Of a stretch of 59,410 bases of DNA, positions 17,065 through 24,654 are shown piece after piece. Numbering within the stretch: the stretch's first letter is position 1; each line of letters opens with the position of its first letter. The notes beneath the pieces are model-generated. The model had not been told where the DNA came from, did not search any database, and saw only the letters and a program-made list of their open reading frames with translations. The DNA lies in assembly GCF_008764245.1 (NCBI RefSeq), contig NZ_VTQV01000027.1, positions 1-59,410 of the forward strand, in the 5' to 3' direction. The DNA is from Bacillus subtilis. Lineage in GTDB: Bacteria; Bacillota; Bacilli; Bacillales; Bacillaceae_C. Both the position numbers and the translations under genes were made by a program.

Positions 17065-17533
17065 ATTGTTCCTTATCGTTTTCAATGCTGGTTTCAGTTT
17101 GACCATTCTTTTTATCCACCACCCATACACATTCTTTAAAAGTTATTTTTTTCTCATTCATCCATTCTACTTCTTTCCCATTACAAAACTTTTTTTTAGG
17201 GATTTTTACCCCGAATAAATATTTAACATAATCATAAATGAACATATAAATGTTTTTGCCTTCCGGCTTTATTTTCGTTACCAGCCACGTAAATAATAAC
17301 GGAACACAAACTAAAAATATAAACCACGTATTTGAAAATGCATACGGATAAAATTTCCTTATTATCCAACCTACTAAAAATGTCATGATTAGAAAGAGCA
17401 CAAAATTTAATGCAGGAATCAATTCGATTGTAAAAGGCAGATAATAAGTCTTTGTTAACTGCCTAATCTTTTTTGGTTCCCTTAAAGCCCTTCTATAATT
17501 AAATACTACTCTACTTTCTTTTTTTTCTGACAT
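17012..17533 (-). CDS. conD: ConD/TcpE-family conjugation membrane protein
   Basis: A 173-residue protein with a cytoplasmic N-terminus (FNYRRALREPKKIRQLT), two membrane segments (IPALNFVLFLIMTFLVGWII and FIFLVCVPLLFTWLV) and a C-terminal soluble part of about 75 residues. This is the TcpE/ConD (PrgI-related) layout; such proteins sit next to the VirB4 ATPase in the inner membrane complex. The gene follows the TcpD-like gene after 12 bases and overlaps the start of conE by about 50 bases or more. Confidence 0.85.
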   Translation of the reverse strand: MSEKKESRVVFNYRRALREPKKIRQLTKTYYLPFTIELIPALNFVLFLIMTFLVGWIIRKFYPYAFSNTWFIFLVCVPLLFTWLVTKIKPEGKNIYMFIYDYVKYLFGVKIPKKKFCNGKEVEWMNEKKITFKECVWVVDKKNGQTETSIENDKEQYAVNENGRRVRILSYKK

Positions 17534-17545
17534 ACTATCACTCTC

Positions 17546-17794
17546 TTATAGTTCATTCATAAAGGCTTCAATCCAACCAGCAACTACATCCCAATTTCGA
17601 ACTGTAAAGTAAACTATTCCACCAACAACACAACATACAATGATGGCACCAAATTTAAATTTGGCTAAATGCTTTGTAATAAGAAAAATAATAATTATTA
17701 CAATAGCTTGTTGAACAATCTGCAATGCCCAATTCTCAATTCCTCCTAAAGTAGGCAAACCAGCCTGCAATACTAAGTGATTAAAAAATCCCAT
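17546..17794 (-). CDS. conC: ConC/TcpD-family small membrane protein
   Basis: An 82-residue protein with two hydrophobic helices (IVQQAIVIIIIFLITKHLA and GAIIVCCVVGGIVYFTV), matching the TcpD/ConC group, which precedes the TcpE-type gene in ICEBs1-like and Tn916-like operons. GGAGGAATG stands directly before the ATG. Its part in the channel is not established beyond a requirement or assistance in transfer for some relatives. Confidence 0.75.
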   Translation of the reverse strand: MGFFNHLVLQAGLPTLGGIENWALQIVQQAIVIIIIFLITKHLAKFKFGAIIVCCVVGGIVYFTVRNWDVVAGWIEAFMNEL

Positions 17795-17806
17795 TTCTCA
17801 TTCCTC

Positions 17807-18853
17807 CTAATTATAAATAAAATCTTCTACATAAAAATTTCTTCCATTTTTGGAAATTGTCACTTCTACCGGATTAACTTGCTGTATATTTGTCAATTCG
17901 TCTCTAAACACCACCTCCATCAATGCTTTATAATGTTCACCATCTACATAGATTTTTAAGTTCCTTATTTCCTCAAATAAAAAAGAACCATTCAAGGTTT
18001 GTGGCTCATCCATCAAATACGCCATTTCCTCAATTGGTTCTGTAGCATACTTTTCAAAAAAAGTATTTAGAAATTCATTGATATTTTCTTTTTCATTCCC
18101 GGTATATTCTTCTAAGTCAACCTCTTTCGTTTCATATTCTATGTTCCCAGCTAAGGAGGGAACTTCCGTAAAATATGGTACAGATTGAACGCTAAACAAA
18201 CCATCTTCATAAACAATAGGAATATTTAACAACAAGGTGTTTTTTTCTTCTTCTGTTTCAATTTCAATTTCAACTTCCTTCTTTTTATTTTTTCCCTTTC
18301 CTTTGACCACTTCCTTTTCTACTTCTTTTTGCAATTCATTTTTAAATGTAACCTTATATGAAAAAAGACTTCTTTCTCCTTCATCTTCAATATGAAAAAG
18401 GTTCAAAGATTCTAACTGTCTTGTACCATTTACTTTGTCTAAGTTATATAAAGGATTTTTTTCATTATTAAACGTGTCATTAAAAACCATATATTCTTTT
18501 AAACGATTCGCTCTTTCCTGTAAAGCTTCACTTTCATTAGGGACATTAATATATTCTTTAATAAAATTGGATAAAAATTCATGCGCTGATTCAACAGGAA
18601 TTTCTTCTATCACTTCCTTATCTTCATTTGCCTGTACCAATCTATTTGTTTCATTCAAAGTGGAGCGAGTGTTTAAAGACAATAACAACGAAATGGTTGC
18701 TAAAAATAACATTCCTAAAATTAATGACCAAATAAAAAAAGCTGTTCGCTTAGATGTATCTTTACGCACAGGGCTTTTCTCTTTTTTTGGTCGTTCAATT
18801 TGTTCAATTTTATCAACGACTTTATTCTTTTTTAATTTTTCTTTTATACTCAT
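17807..18853 (-). CDS. conB: ConB/TcpC-family (VirB8-like) conjugation protein
   Basis: A 348-residue protein with a basic cytoplasmic N-terminus, one membrane segment (FFIWSLILGMLFLATISLLL) and a large extracytoplasmic part that can be split into two NTF2-like VirB8 domains (about residues 85-230 and 235-345), the architecture of TcpC, ConB and Tn916 Orf13. A lysine/glutamate-rich insertion (KEVVKGKGKNKKKEVEIE) interrupts the first domain. It helps to assemble the transfer channel. The ATG overlaps the previous stop (ATGA-type junction at 18853), so it is coupled to the upstream gene. Confidence 0.85.
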   Translation of the reverse strand: MSIKEKLKKNKVVDKIEQIERPKKEKSPVRKDTSKRTAFFIWSLILGMLFLATISLLLSLNTRSTLNETNRLVQANEDKEVIEEIPVESAHEFLSNFIKEYINVPNESEALQERANRLKEYMVFNDTFNNEKNPLYNLDKVNGTRQLESLNLFHIEDEGERSLFSYKVTFKNELQKEVEKEVVKGKGKNKKKEVEIEIETEEEKNTLLLNIPIVYEDGLFSVQSVPYFTEVPSLAGNIEYETKEVDLEEYTGNEKENINEFLNTFFEKYATEPIEEMAYLMDEPQTLNGSFLFEEIRNLKIYVDGEHYKALMEVVFRDELTNIQQVNPVEVTISKNGRNFYVEDFIYN

Positions 18854-19155
18854 TATGAACTCCTCTCAATGTAATTTACGAAAGACGTTACTCTCTGCAA
18901 TACCTGCAATGGTGAAGCATTTTCCAAATACACTTTTTCACGTACTTTTTTACCACCATCAATATAAGTGGATTTATAAAAATCAAAACGATACGTTGAA
19001 TATCCTTTCATCCTATAGCCTTCAATAATCAAAGACGTATTTCTAGACAAATCTTTCACAAAGACAAGATTAAAATAATGCCTTTCATCTTCTCTACGTT
19101 TAAAAACATCTGAAATAAAACCCAAGTCTTTAAAAGAGTTTGCCAAGGACTTCAT
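18853..19155 (-). CDS. Small ICE protein (unknown)
   Basis: A 100-residue soluble protein with alternating strands (HYFNLVFVKDLSRNTSLIIE, then YRFDFYKSTYIDGGKKVREK) and a C-terminal helix. It overlaps its neighbours on both sides by a base or so, within the run of three small genes between the relaxase and conB. The position matches small unnamed genes between nicK and conB in ICEBs1-type elements. I do not recognise the fold. Confidence 0.65.
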   Translation of the reverse strand: MKSLANSFKDLGFISDVFKRREDERHYFNLVFVKDLSRNTSLIIEGYRMKGYSTYRFDFYKSTYIDGGKKVREKVYLENASPLQVLQRVTSFVNYIERSS

Positions 19156-19445
19156 TACTCATAAACCTCCAATGCAATAAATTCTACTGTTATAATTGCA
19201 TTTTTAGGATTTCCTGTTACTTTGTTCTGTCTATGAGGAACATTCGCAAATATAAAATGATATGTTTTATCTTCTTTTTGTTCATTTTTATGATAAAAAT
19301 ACACGTCCATTTCAATATAAAGGGAATTATCAATAAACTGCATTTCTTCTCTCAACTTTTCTAAAATGACATATTTATGATTAATCAATTTTTCCCTTTC
19401 CAAGGCTTCTATCAATACAGCTTGATTCAAAACAAGTGGAATCAT
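19155..19445 (-). CDS. Small ICE protein (unknown)
   Basis: A 96-residue protein: a helical first half (LVLNQAVLIEALEREKLINH) and a beta-rich second half (LYIEMDVYFYHKNEQKEDKT). AGAAGGTG precedes the ATG and the stop abuts the next gene. It belongs to the block of three small genes downstream of the relaxase. Function unknown. Confidence 0.65.
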   Translation of the reverse strand: MIPLVLNQAVLIEALEREKLINHKYVILEKLREEMQFIDNSLYIEMDVYFYHKNEQKEDKTYHFIFANVPHRQNKVTGNPKNAIITVEFIALEVYE

Positions 19446-19463
19446 TTTTTCACCTTCTTTCCA

Positions 19464-19736
19464 TTAACTCAAAACATTTTCTAGTTTTGTTCTTTTTTCA
19501 TCATAATAATAAAGTTCAAGAATATTGATAGCACGTACATATGCCTTTATTTCACCTTTATAAACATCTTCTGGCTGGCCAAGGTCTCTATGCAAATCCA
19601 GCGTTGCACTCATATAAGATTTCAAATTTTGAATTGCGTGATCCACATTTTCACCACCTAACATAGTAACTAATCTACAAGCAAGGTTCGGGTAGTATTT
19701 TTTTTGAGAAACCCACTCAAAAAAAATCTCCACCAC
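19464..19736 (-). CDS. Small ICE protein (unknown), GTG start
   Basis: A 90-residue helical protein (VDHAIQNLKSYMSATLDLHR, then AYVRAINILELYYYDEKR). It starts with GTG, with AAGGGGGAAA just upstream. It is the first gene after the noncoding interval that follows the relaxase. Function unknown. Confidence 0.6.
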   Translation of the reverse strand: MVEIFFEWVSQKKYYPNLACRLVTMLGGENVDHAIQNLKSYMSATLDLHRDLGQPEDVYKGEIKAYVRAINILELYYYDEKRTKLENVLS

Positions 19737-19739
19737 TTT

Positions 19740-19964
19740 CCCCCTTGCTTTCCGATTTTTTGTCGGTGCTTGATGGTCACCAAGTCAACTATACTCAAAA
19801 GGAATTTAAATAAACTTGACTTGTTTCTTACTATTGTACCGACAAAACCGTTTGCTCTGTCGTTCGTTAATATCTGCCCCTTTCCATAAAAAAATGACGT
19901 TAAGTTCGTGGGGTTCCGCCCCCACACGGCGTCCCAATATCACTGCCTCAAAAGGGGAAAAACA
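19740..19964 (-). other. Noncoding interval after the relaxase, candidate single-strand origin
   Basis: About 225 bases without a convincing gene. It holds a GC-rich hairpin (GTGGGG at 19908-19913 with CCCCAC at 19920-19925) and a CCGACAAAA/TTTTGTCGG pairing (around 19755-19763 and 19841-19850). In ICEBs1 a single-strand origin of replication lies just downstream of nicK, so the place fits, but no conserved sso boxes could be confirmed by eye. Confidence 0.35.
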
Positions 19965-21017
19965 TTAAACAATCATTTCTTCCGGCTGTGCAAGATAAAC
20001 TAACATCATATGCTCTTGCTTTTCATTTAGTTCTAATTCTTCCTCAAAATCTTCTAAATCAGAAATTCCTTTTGTATCTTCTACCAGCTTTATCATTTTT
20101 CTTGTTCTAGCCGCTTGATTCATATACCAATTTCGGGACTTTTGGTAAAAATCTTCTTGAGGTTTTGTAAAAATTTTTAACCTTTCTACATCACCTAAAA
20201 AAACTTCCCAAAAATGAGAAGTTTTCCAAACACTACGATTAGATTTTACGGATTCATCTTTTTCAACAAACCTCAAATAATTTTTAATAACTCCCTTAGC
20301 AACAGGCAACATACTTTCACTACTTATAAGTTCCATTACAACAGCATTCGCCCTATCGTTTTTAAATCTTAATTCATATCTATTCCAATCACCAAATTCT
20401 TCAACAGGTTTATTATATTTTTGAGCCTGTTCATAGTTTTTTTGGTAAAAACAGAAGTAAACTTCCGAATGTTTTTTTGAACCGAAATATAATGTTGTAC
20501 CACCTTGTTCACCAGTTTCAACTGATAACGAACCATTATAGTCTATTTTTTTAAATCGGGAAATAGCTTCGCCATTTCTTATCTTGTCAAAAAGCATGGG
20601 TATTTCAAAATAAGTCTTCTTATCATCAATCGAAATATCTAACCTTGGAAATTTACCACCATTTTCTTTGCAGTCTTCCAAAAAATCAAACCAAGTTATT
20701 TTTCTAGCTTTTAAAAAAGTTTCAAATTGACGGCAACCTGTTCCACTTAATTCAATAAGTGTTCCTCTCACATCAAATTCGTGAGAATAAAAAACTTTAA
20801 TATTATCCAATTGGTATGTGCCAATATAACCATAAAATCCACTTTCTTTATGCTCCATATATTCTTTTTTCAGATGAAGCACTTTTTCTAATATCAAATC
20901 GACATTATGAGTTTTAAAGGATACCCTCAAATAGTCAATCATTGACACTAAAGGTTTTTCACACTCTTCATTAGATTGTACCCCCCTGTTAGAGTAGGGG
21001 GGGTTTAAGGTCGTCAT
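19965..21017 (-). CDS. nicK: NicK-type relaxase (Rep_trans family)
   Basis: A 350-residue relaxase that nicks one strand at oriT, becomes covalently attached to it and starts rolling-circle transfer and replication. Family marks: SMIDYLRVSFKTHNVDLILE near the start, TLYFGSKKHSEVYFCFYQK (the YFGS and FYQKNYEQ blocks that hold the active region of NicK/Orf20), and WNRYELRFKNDRAN. GGGAGGAAGGAG precedes the ATG. The first 15 codons are themselves the oriT inverted repeat (20980-21004). The gene lies 24 bases after conQ, as in ICEBs1. Confidence 0.93.
   Translation of the reverse strand: MTTLNPPYSNRGVQSNEECEKPLVSMIDYLRVSFKTHNVDLILEKVLHLKKEYMEHKESGFYGYIGTYQLDNIKVFYSHEFDVRGTLIELSGTGCRQFETFLKARKITWFDFLEDCKENGGKFPRLDISIDDKKTYFEIPMLFDKIRNGEAISRFKKIDYNGSLSVETGEQGGTTLYFGSKKHSEVYFCFYQKNYEQAQKYNKPVEEFGDWNRYELRFKNDRANAVVMELISSESMLPVAKGVIKNYLRFVEKDESVKSNRSVWKTSHFWEVFLGDVERLKIFTKPQEDFYQKSRNWYMNQAARTRKMIKLVEDTKGISDLEDFEEELELNEKQEHMMLVYLAQPEEMIV
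20978..21006 (-). other. oriT: oriT inverted repeat within the 5' end of nicK
   Basis: On the minus strand CCCCCC-TACTCTAACA-GGGGGGT forms a six- to seven-base GC-only inverted repeat around a ten-base spacer. It is closely similar to the ICEBs1 oriT, whose GC arms flank a CACGCTAACA spacer containing the nick site. It overlaps nicK codons 6-14. Confidence 0.85.
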
Positions 21018-21041
21018 CCGCTACGCTCCTTCCTCCCACGC

Positions 21042-22481
21042 CTACAATTCCGGTTGCTTTTCGCTGTCGCTAGCGACTGTCGTCGCTGGCGCAACCTCCA
21101 TTTTCGGCGTTACTTTTCCTATCTCTTTTAAAAAGTCATATCCTCTAGGCACTAATGGCGTATAAAATTCTGTGATAATTGAAGCACCATAATCAGCATA
21201 ACCACGCCCTTTAATACGCTTATTTACAAATGTATTATCAACATCTCCAAACATCATGCCGTACCCAGTTTCACTATTTCTACCTAATGCTACACGGAAA
21301 TTAAACTGGTCTCTTATTCCATCTGCCAAATATTTTGCGTCCGGACGTTGGTTTGCCAGTATAAGAAAAACGCCCGCCTGCCGTCCAAGCATAGTTAATT
21401 GCTTCATATCTTCCAATACTTCTTGTTTTTCTCTATGGTCTAACATTTCCATGAACGCTACGTATTCATCAAAAATAACAAAAAGTGGCTTCATGCCCAC
21501 ACTTGCGTAATTTCCACCTGTTTTATAATTCGGCATGTTTTTCATTCTTTCCGAACGTTCATGCATTTCTTCTCTTGCTTTCTTCAAAGTCATTTTAATT
21601 CCATTCTTCCTACTAAAAACAGTTTTTTCTGGCATAACTTCTTCCAAGTCCGCCAAATCTGCATTTTTTGGGTCTAATATCCGCAATTCGGCACCCGATT
21701 TTAATAAAGCTTCAATCATGGTCAAAATGAAATACGTCTTCCCTCCACCAGTACCACCAGCAATCAACATATGTGGCAATTCATCAAACTTCCATTCAAT
21801 ATGTTCCATAAGCTTCATAGAGCCATTTTTAACAGTTACATCATGAATAGAAATACGGTTTCGTTGTACATCATACATTAATTTATAGCAAACGAAGTTT
21901 TCTTCCAATTCCCTGTCAACTAAAGTACAATATAAACCATTTTCTAGTTCATCCCCTAACTTTAAAAACTTGTCTTGAAATCGGCTCATATCCATAGCTA
22001 CTCTAAATTCAATATATCCTTTATTTATTTTGTAGTATGCTTTTGGGAAGTAGGTTAATTTTGATTTCGTAACAGTCTTATCACTTAAACTCCATTTTGA
22101 TTCCGTAGAATAGCTTTCTTTTTCGATAAAACGATTTGAAATAAACATTCTGGCTATTTTTTGCCTATGCCAAATACGCCTATATTTTTCAAAGAAAATA
22201 AAATAAGCTAATAAAACAGCCATTGCTCCAACTATAAAAGATATAACAAATCCTTTTCCAATGTACGCCCAATTCCAATCCCTAATATTTTTCAAATAAT
22301 CCCATGTAAACCATTCAGCTACATTATTCATTCCATTTTTATAACAAAGAAAAATACTCAATAAAAAAACAGGAATAAATATACTTAATCCTGCTATTAG
22401 TACTCCATGTTCCATCTTAGGCGTTATTCGTATGCCACGATATTTCCAAAGGCGTTTCTTTAAAAATTCAATCTTTATCAC
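21042..22481 (-). CDS. conQ: ConQ coupling protein (FtsK/SpoIIIE-type ATPase)
   Basis: A 479-residue DNA-pump ATPase that links the relaxase-DNA complex to the secretion channel. Two membrane segments (GVLIAGLSIFIPVFLLSIFL and KGFVISFIVGAMAVLLAYFI) precede an FtsK-like domain with Walker A GGTGGGKTYF near residue 243, Walker B FVIFDEYVAF near residue 337, and the ANQRPDAKYLADGIRDQFNFR region. It matches ICEBs1 ConQ and Tn916 Orf21. It lies directly upstream of nicK and directly after a strong terminator-like hairpin (22524-22562). Confidence 0.93.
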   Translation of the reverse strand: MIKIEFLKKRLWKYRGIRITPKMEHGVLIAGLSIFIPVFLLSIFLCYKNGMNNVAEWFTWDYLKNIRDWNWAYIGKGFVISFIVGAMAVLLAYFIFFEKYRRIWHRQKIARMFISNRFIEKESYSTESKWSLSDKTVTKSKLTYFPKAYYKINKGYIEFRVAMDMSRFQDKFLKLGDELENGLYCTLVDRELEENFVCYKLMYDVQRNRISIHDVTVKNGSMKLMEHIEWKFDELPHMLIAGGTGGGKTYFILTMIEALLKSGAELRILDPKNADLADLEEVMPEKTVFSRKNGIKMTLKKAREEMHERSERMKNMPNYKTGGNYASVGMKPLFVIFDEYVAFMEMLDHREKQEVLEDMKQLTMLGRQAGVFLILANQRPDAKYLADGIRDQFNFRVALGRNSETGYGMMFGDVDNTFVNKRIKGRGYADYGASIITEFYTPLVPRGYDFLKEIGKVTPKMEVAPATTVASDSEKQPEL

Positions 22482-22523
22482 CTACTTTTATAGCAATAAT
22501 TCAGTTACTTCTAAATCATTGAA

Positions 22524-22562
22524 CAAAAAAAGCGTGCCAATTAATTTATAACTAGCACGCTA
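22524..22562 (-). terminator. Intrinsic terminator between the HelP-like gene and conQ
   Basis: AGCGTGC (22532-22538) pairs exactly with GCACGCT (22556-22562), and the minus strand continues with a seven-base T-run. It would block the conQ-nicK-con genes unless it is read through. Confidence 0.82.
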
Positions 22563-22570
22563 TTACTCTA

Positions 22571-22969
22571 TTATTTTTTATCCGTTCCTGCCCCTACCCC
22601 TACAGGCTCTTTATTCGGTTCATTTTTCTTCATACCACCAGAACTACCAACCTCTACAATATCCTCGGCTTCAACAGTCCATACAACATTAGCAAAATTT
22701 CCATTCGCTTGTGCTCTTGCTTTAATGACTGGATTTTTTAGAGTCACTTGTTTGTTAAAATCAATCTCTTTTAAATCAACATATTCCGGTAAAGTCACCT
22801 CAATTTGCTCTTTTTGAGTAGATGAAGCAAGATTATAAACCCTCGATTCCAGTTTATCCGTTCTTTCATTCTTATCTCGGTCAAAAAACATTTTTTCTCT
22901 TTTCAATCCCATAAAAAATAAATCTCCAAAAGTTAGTTCATTCGGTATAATTCCTGTTTTAAATTCCAT
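22571..22969 (-). CDS. DUF961 protein, HelP-like helicase processivity factor
   Basis: A 132-residue DUF961 (YdcP-type) protein: GIIPNELTFGDLFFMG near the start, RVYNLASSTQKEQIEVTLPE in the middle and ITLKNPVIKARAQANG-like block (here VTLKNPVIKARAQANG) near the end. ICEBs1 HelP of this family helps the host PcrA helicase unwind the element during rolling-circle replication and transfer. Its place just before conQ and nicK is the same as in ICEBs1. The C-terminal tail is rich in G, K and E and probably flexible. Confidence 0.85.
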   Translation of the reverse strand: MEFKTGIIPNELTFGDLFFMGLKREKMFFDRDKNERTDKLESRVYNLASSTQKEQIEVTLPEYVDLKEIDFNKQVTLKNPVIKARAQANGNFANVVWTVEAEDIVEVGSSGGMKKNEPNKEPVGVGAGTDKK

Positions 22970-23006
22970 TCAAAATCTCTCCCTTATTTTTTTAATTTCT
23001 GTTTTG

Positions 23007-23507
23007 TTAATTGTTGTATTCAAATACACCATGAGAAGTAACAAGAAAATTTCCTTCCAATTCCATATCACGACCAAACGCATAATAATCAATATAAGAT
23101 TGTAAATTAGTTGGAACTTCCCCAAGCAGCCCTGTTTCTTCCACAAAATAACGAGCAACATCCTCCATAGAATGACAATCAGAATAACAGACAATGTCAT
23201 CTACATTTTCCAATAATTCTTCTAAATCTCTAAACCAATAACCTATCATTGCTTTTAATTCATAATAAATAGGTGTACCTTCAATTTCTTCAATCATTGC
23301 ACACAAACGATTAATTTCATTGATAGATGTATATTCATCAATCTCAAATGGCAATTCGTAATCGTGGATAGCAATTTCCTCATAATCACCATTTAAGCCA
23401 ATGCGCTCTTTTACTTCTTCCATATTGATTGGAGGAGTAAACCAATCACCCACAAGTTCACCTTCATTATATTTTCCGAGATTGGATATATACACACGCA
23501 TTTCCAA
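23007..23507 (-). CDS. ardA: ArdA antirestriction protein
   Basis: A 166-residue acidic protein, clearly ArdA: VYISNLGKYNEGELVGDWF at the N-terminus, EIAIHDYELPFEIDEY, and the ArdA motif region ending GVFEYNN. ArdA mimics DNA and blocks type I restriction enzymes, protecting incoming element DNA. Tn916 carries the same gene as Orf18. The start appears to be TTG at 23507, 8 bases after GAGGTG; an ATG two codons later is the alternative. It is expressed early in the transfer operon, next to the Csx16-like gene. Confidence 0.93.
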   Translation of the reverse strand: MEMRVYISNLGKYNEGELVGDWFTPPINMEEVKERIGLNGDYEEIAIHDYELPFEIDEYTSINEINRLCAMIEEIEGTPIYYELKAMIGYWFRDLEELLENVDDIVCYSDCHSMEDVARYFVEETGLLGEVPTNLQSYIDYYAFGRDMELEGNFLVTSHGVFEYNN

Positions 23508-23527
23508 TATTTATCACCTCGTATAAT

Positions 23528-24094
23528 TCATTCAATCATCTCTAACATAATCGGATATTCGGCAATTTGAATACGTTCCTTTAACTCTTTTCCCATCAAA
23601 TCACCATCTTTTTCACTATCAAAGCCTTTTATAGTCACAGCTATATACGAATCACATTCTGCTATTAAATGATGTGGTAATGTACCATAAACATGTTTTC
23701 CTTTAATATCATCTGCTTCAACACGTTCGAATACTGGTGCATTCTGCAAAAATGGAAATTCACTTTTTAATATTTCAACAGTTCCCCTATGGCGACTTGC
23801 AATGATAAAGTTATTTTTCATTTCCCATGGATAAATTTCTAAAGCTGTTAAACGATATTTGGATACATTTATATCTGCTTTAATAATATCTAGTCCAGTT
23901 TCAAATACTTTATCTCTTGGCAAATCCAATCCATAATATTCATTTATTCCATGCCCTACTAAAAGGGAAGGTGCAAGTGTAGAAATAATAATAGTGGTAT
24001 CTGATTCTTTATTATCGTATCGCACTAAATCTCTCACCGCCGGAAAACCAAATGCCACTATTTTATTTTCTTTCAAAAGGTCATTTAGTTTCAT
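23528..24094 (-). CDS. Csx16-like protein, possible anti-CRISPR ring nuclease
   Basis: A 188-residue protein. Its second half (residues about 94-180) reads FIIASRHRGTVEILKS, then VEADDIKGKHVYGTLPHHLI, AEC, and DGDLMGKELKERI. This follows the pattern of the Csx16 (VVA1548, PF09652) family: SRHxGAxEWL, GDxVxGTLPxxLAAE, RGxEL. Csx16 proteins are ancillary to type III CRISPR and have been proposed or shown to degrade cyclic oligoadenylate signals. The first 90 residues are an extra segment I do not recognise. No cas genes are nearby, and it is adjacent to ardA in the early part of a conjugative element, so an anti-defence role is likely. The similarity is from motif recognition and needs a profile search. 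Confidence 0.5.
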   Translation of the reverse strand: MKLNDLLKENKIVAFGFPAVRDLVRYDNKESDTTIIISTLAPSLLVGHGINEYYGLDLPRDKVFETGLDIIKADINVSKYRLTALEIYPWEMKNNFIIASRHRGTVEILKSEFPFLQNAPVFERVEADDIKGKHVYGTLPHHLIAECDSYIAVTIKGFDSEKDGDLMGKELKERIQIAEYPIMLEMIE

Positions 24095-24116
24095 GATTTC
24101 ATTTATTCACCCGCCT

Positions 24117-24284
24117 TCATATCTGACTAAATGCAGAAGGTCTATTTTCATATATTTTTTCATGAAGTAATTTTTTATATAGAAGTAATCTTTCATGCCG
24201 ATAAGGATTCCTACGCTTACTAGGATGAATAGAGCCAAAATCAGCAACTTTTTTCGTGTAATAAGCAATTCTTTTATCCAGCAC
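24117..24284 (-). CDS. Short hydrophilic protein, GTG start (hidden by a longer overlapping frame)
   Basis: A 55-residue frame starts at GTG 24284, with GAGGTG five bases upstream. It has an ordinary hydrophilic composition and reads VLDKRIAYYTKKVADFGSIH, then PSKRRNPYRHERLLLYKKLL, then HEKIYENRPSAF. Small proteins of this type occur at the start of conjugation operons of Tn916/ICEBs1-like elements. A 64-codon frame (24107-24301) overlaps it but has no ribosome binding site and reads as a low-complexity hydrophobic translation, so I prefer the shorter frame. Function unknown. Confidence 0.6.
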   Translation of the reverse strand: MLDKRIAYYTKKVADFGSIHPSKRRNPYRHERLLLYKKLLHEKIYENRPSAFSQI

Positions 24285-24301
24285 AAAATCACCTCATTCA
24301 T

Positions 24302-24640
24302 TTTTAATAAAAAATTAAAGATAATTCGCTAGGCTCTATAAGAACCATTACGGCGCTTATCAGTTGCTCGCAATTAAGGTCATGGCAACATATAGTAGGT
24401 TATGTTTATAACCATTAGCACCCTCACAATGGACTGCTATAGCTTGTTTAAAAGTGTTAGCTATCATCACTTAGATTACGTTTAATGACAAATCAGACAA
24501 AACACGTTACAATAAAAGTGTCTAGGTTTTATTGGCGTGTATGGTAAGTTATGATTTATCATATGCGCTCTCTTTCTATATGAAGTTTTCAAAGAACATC
24601 ATTACCTTTCATACATTCTCGAACATTTCTTTGAGTGGTA
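24302..24640 (-). promoter_or_regulatory. Structured leader/intergenic region ahead of the early transfer genes
   Basis: About 350 bases between the small HTH gene and the first early gene hold no convincing ORF but several inverted repeats: GGTTAT/ATAACC (24398-24413), ATAGCT/AGCTAT (24439-24464) and GTTGC/GCAAC (24363-24389). A possible minus-strand promoter, TTCATA with TGATAA after 17 bases, lies near 24552-24580. It could be a structured 5' leader; this would be the place for an antitermination RNA given the terminators further down the operon. Confidence 0.35.
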
Positions 24641-24654
24641 TAAACTCACACTCG

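Noticed and set aside
19670-19927. 85-codon minus-strand frame after nicK
   Set aside because: Overlaps a better gene start and covers the noncoding interval; composition and lack of binding site argue against it.
24107-24301. 64-residue hydrophobic frame as a membrane protein
   Set aside because: No ribosome binding site, poor composition, and an overlapping hydrophilic GTG-started frame has a good site and spacing.
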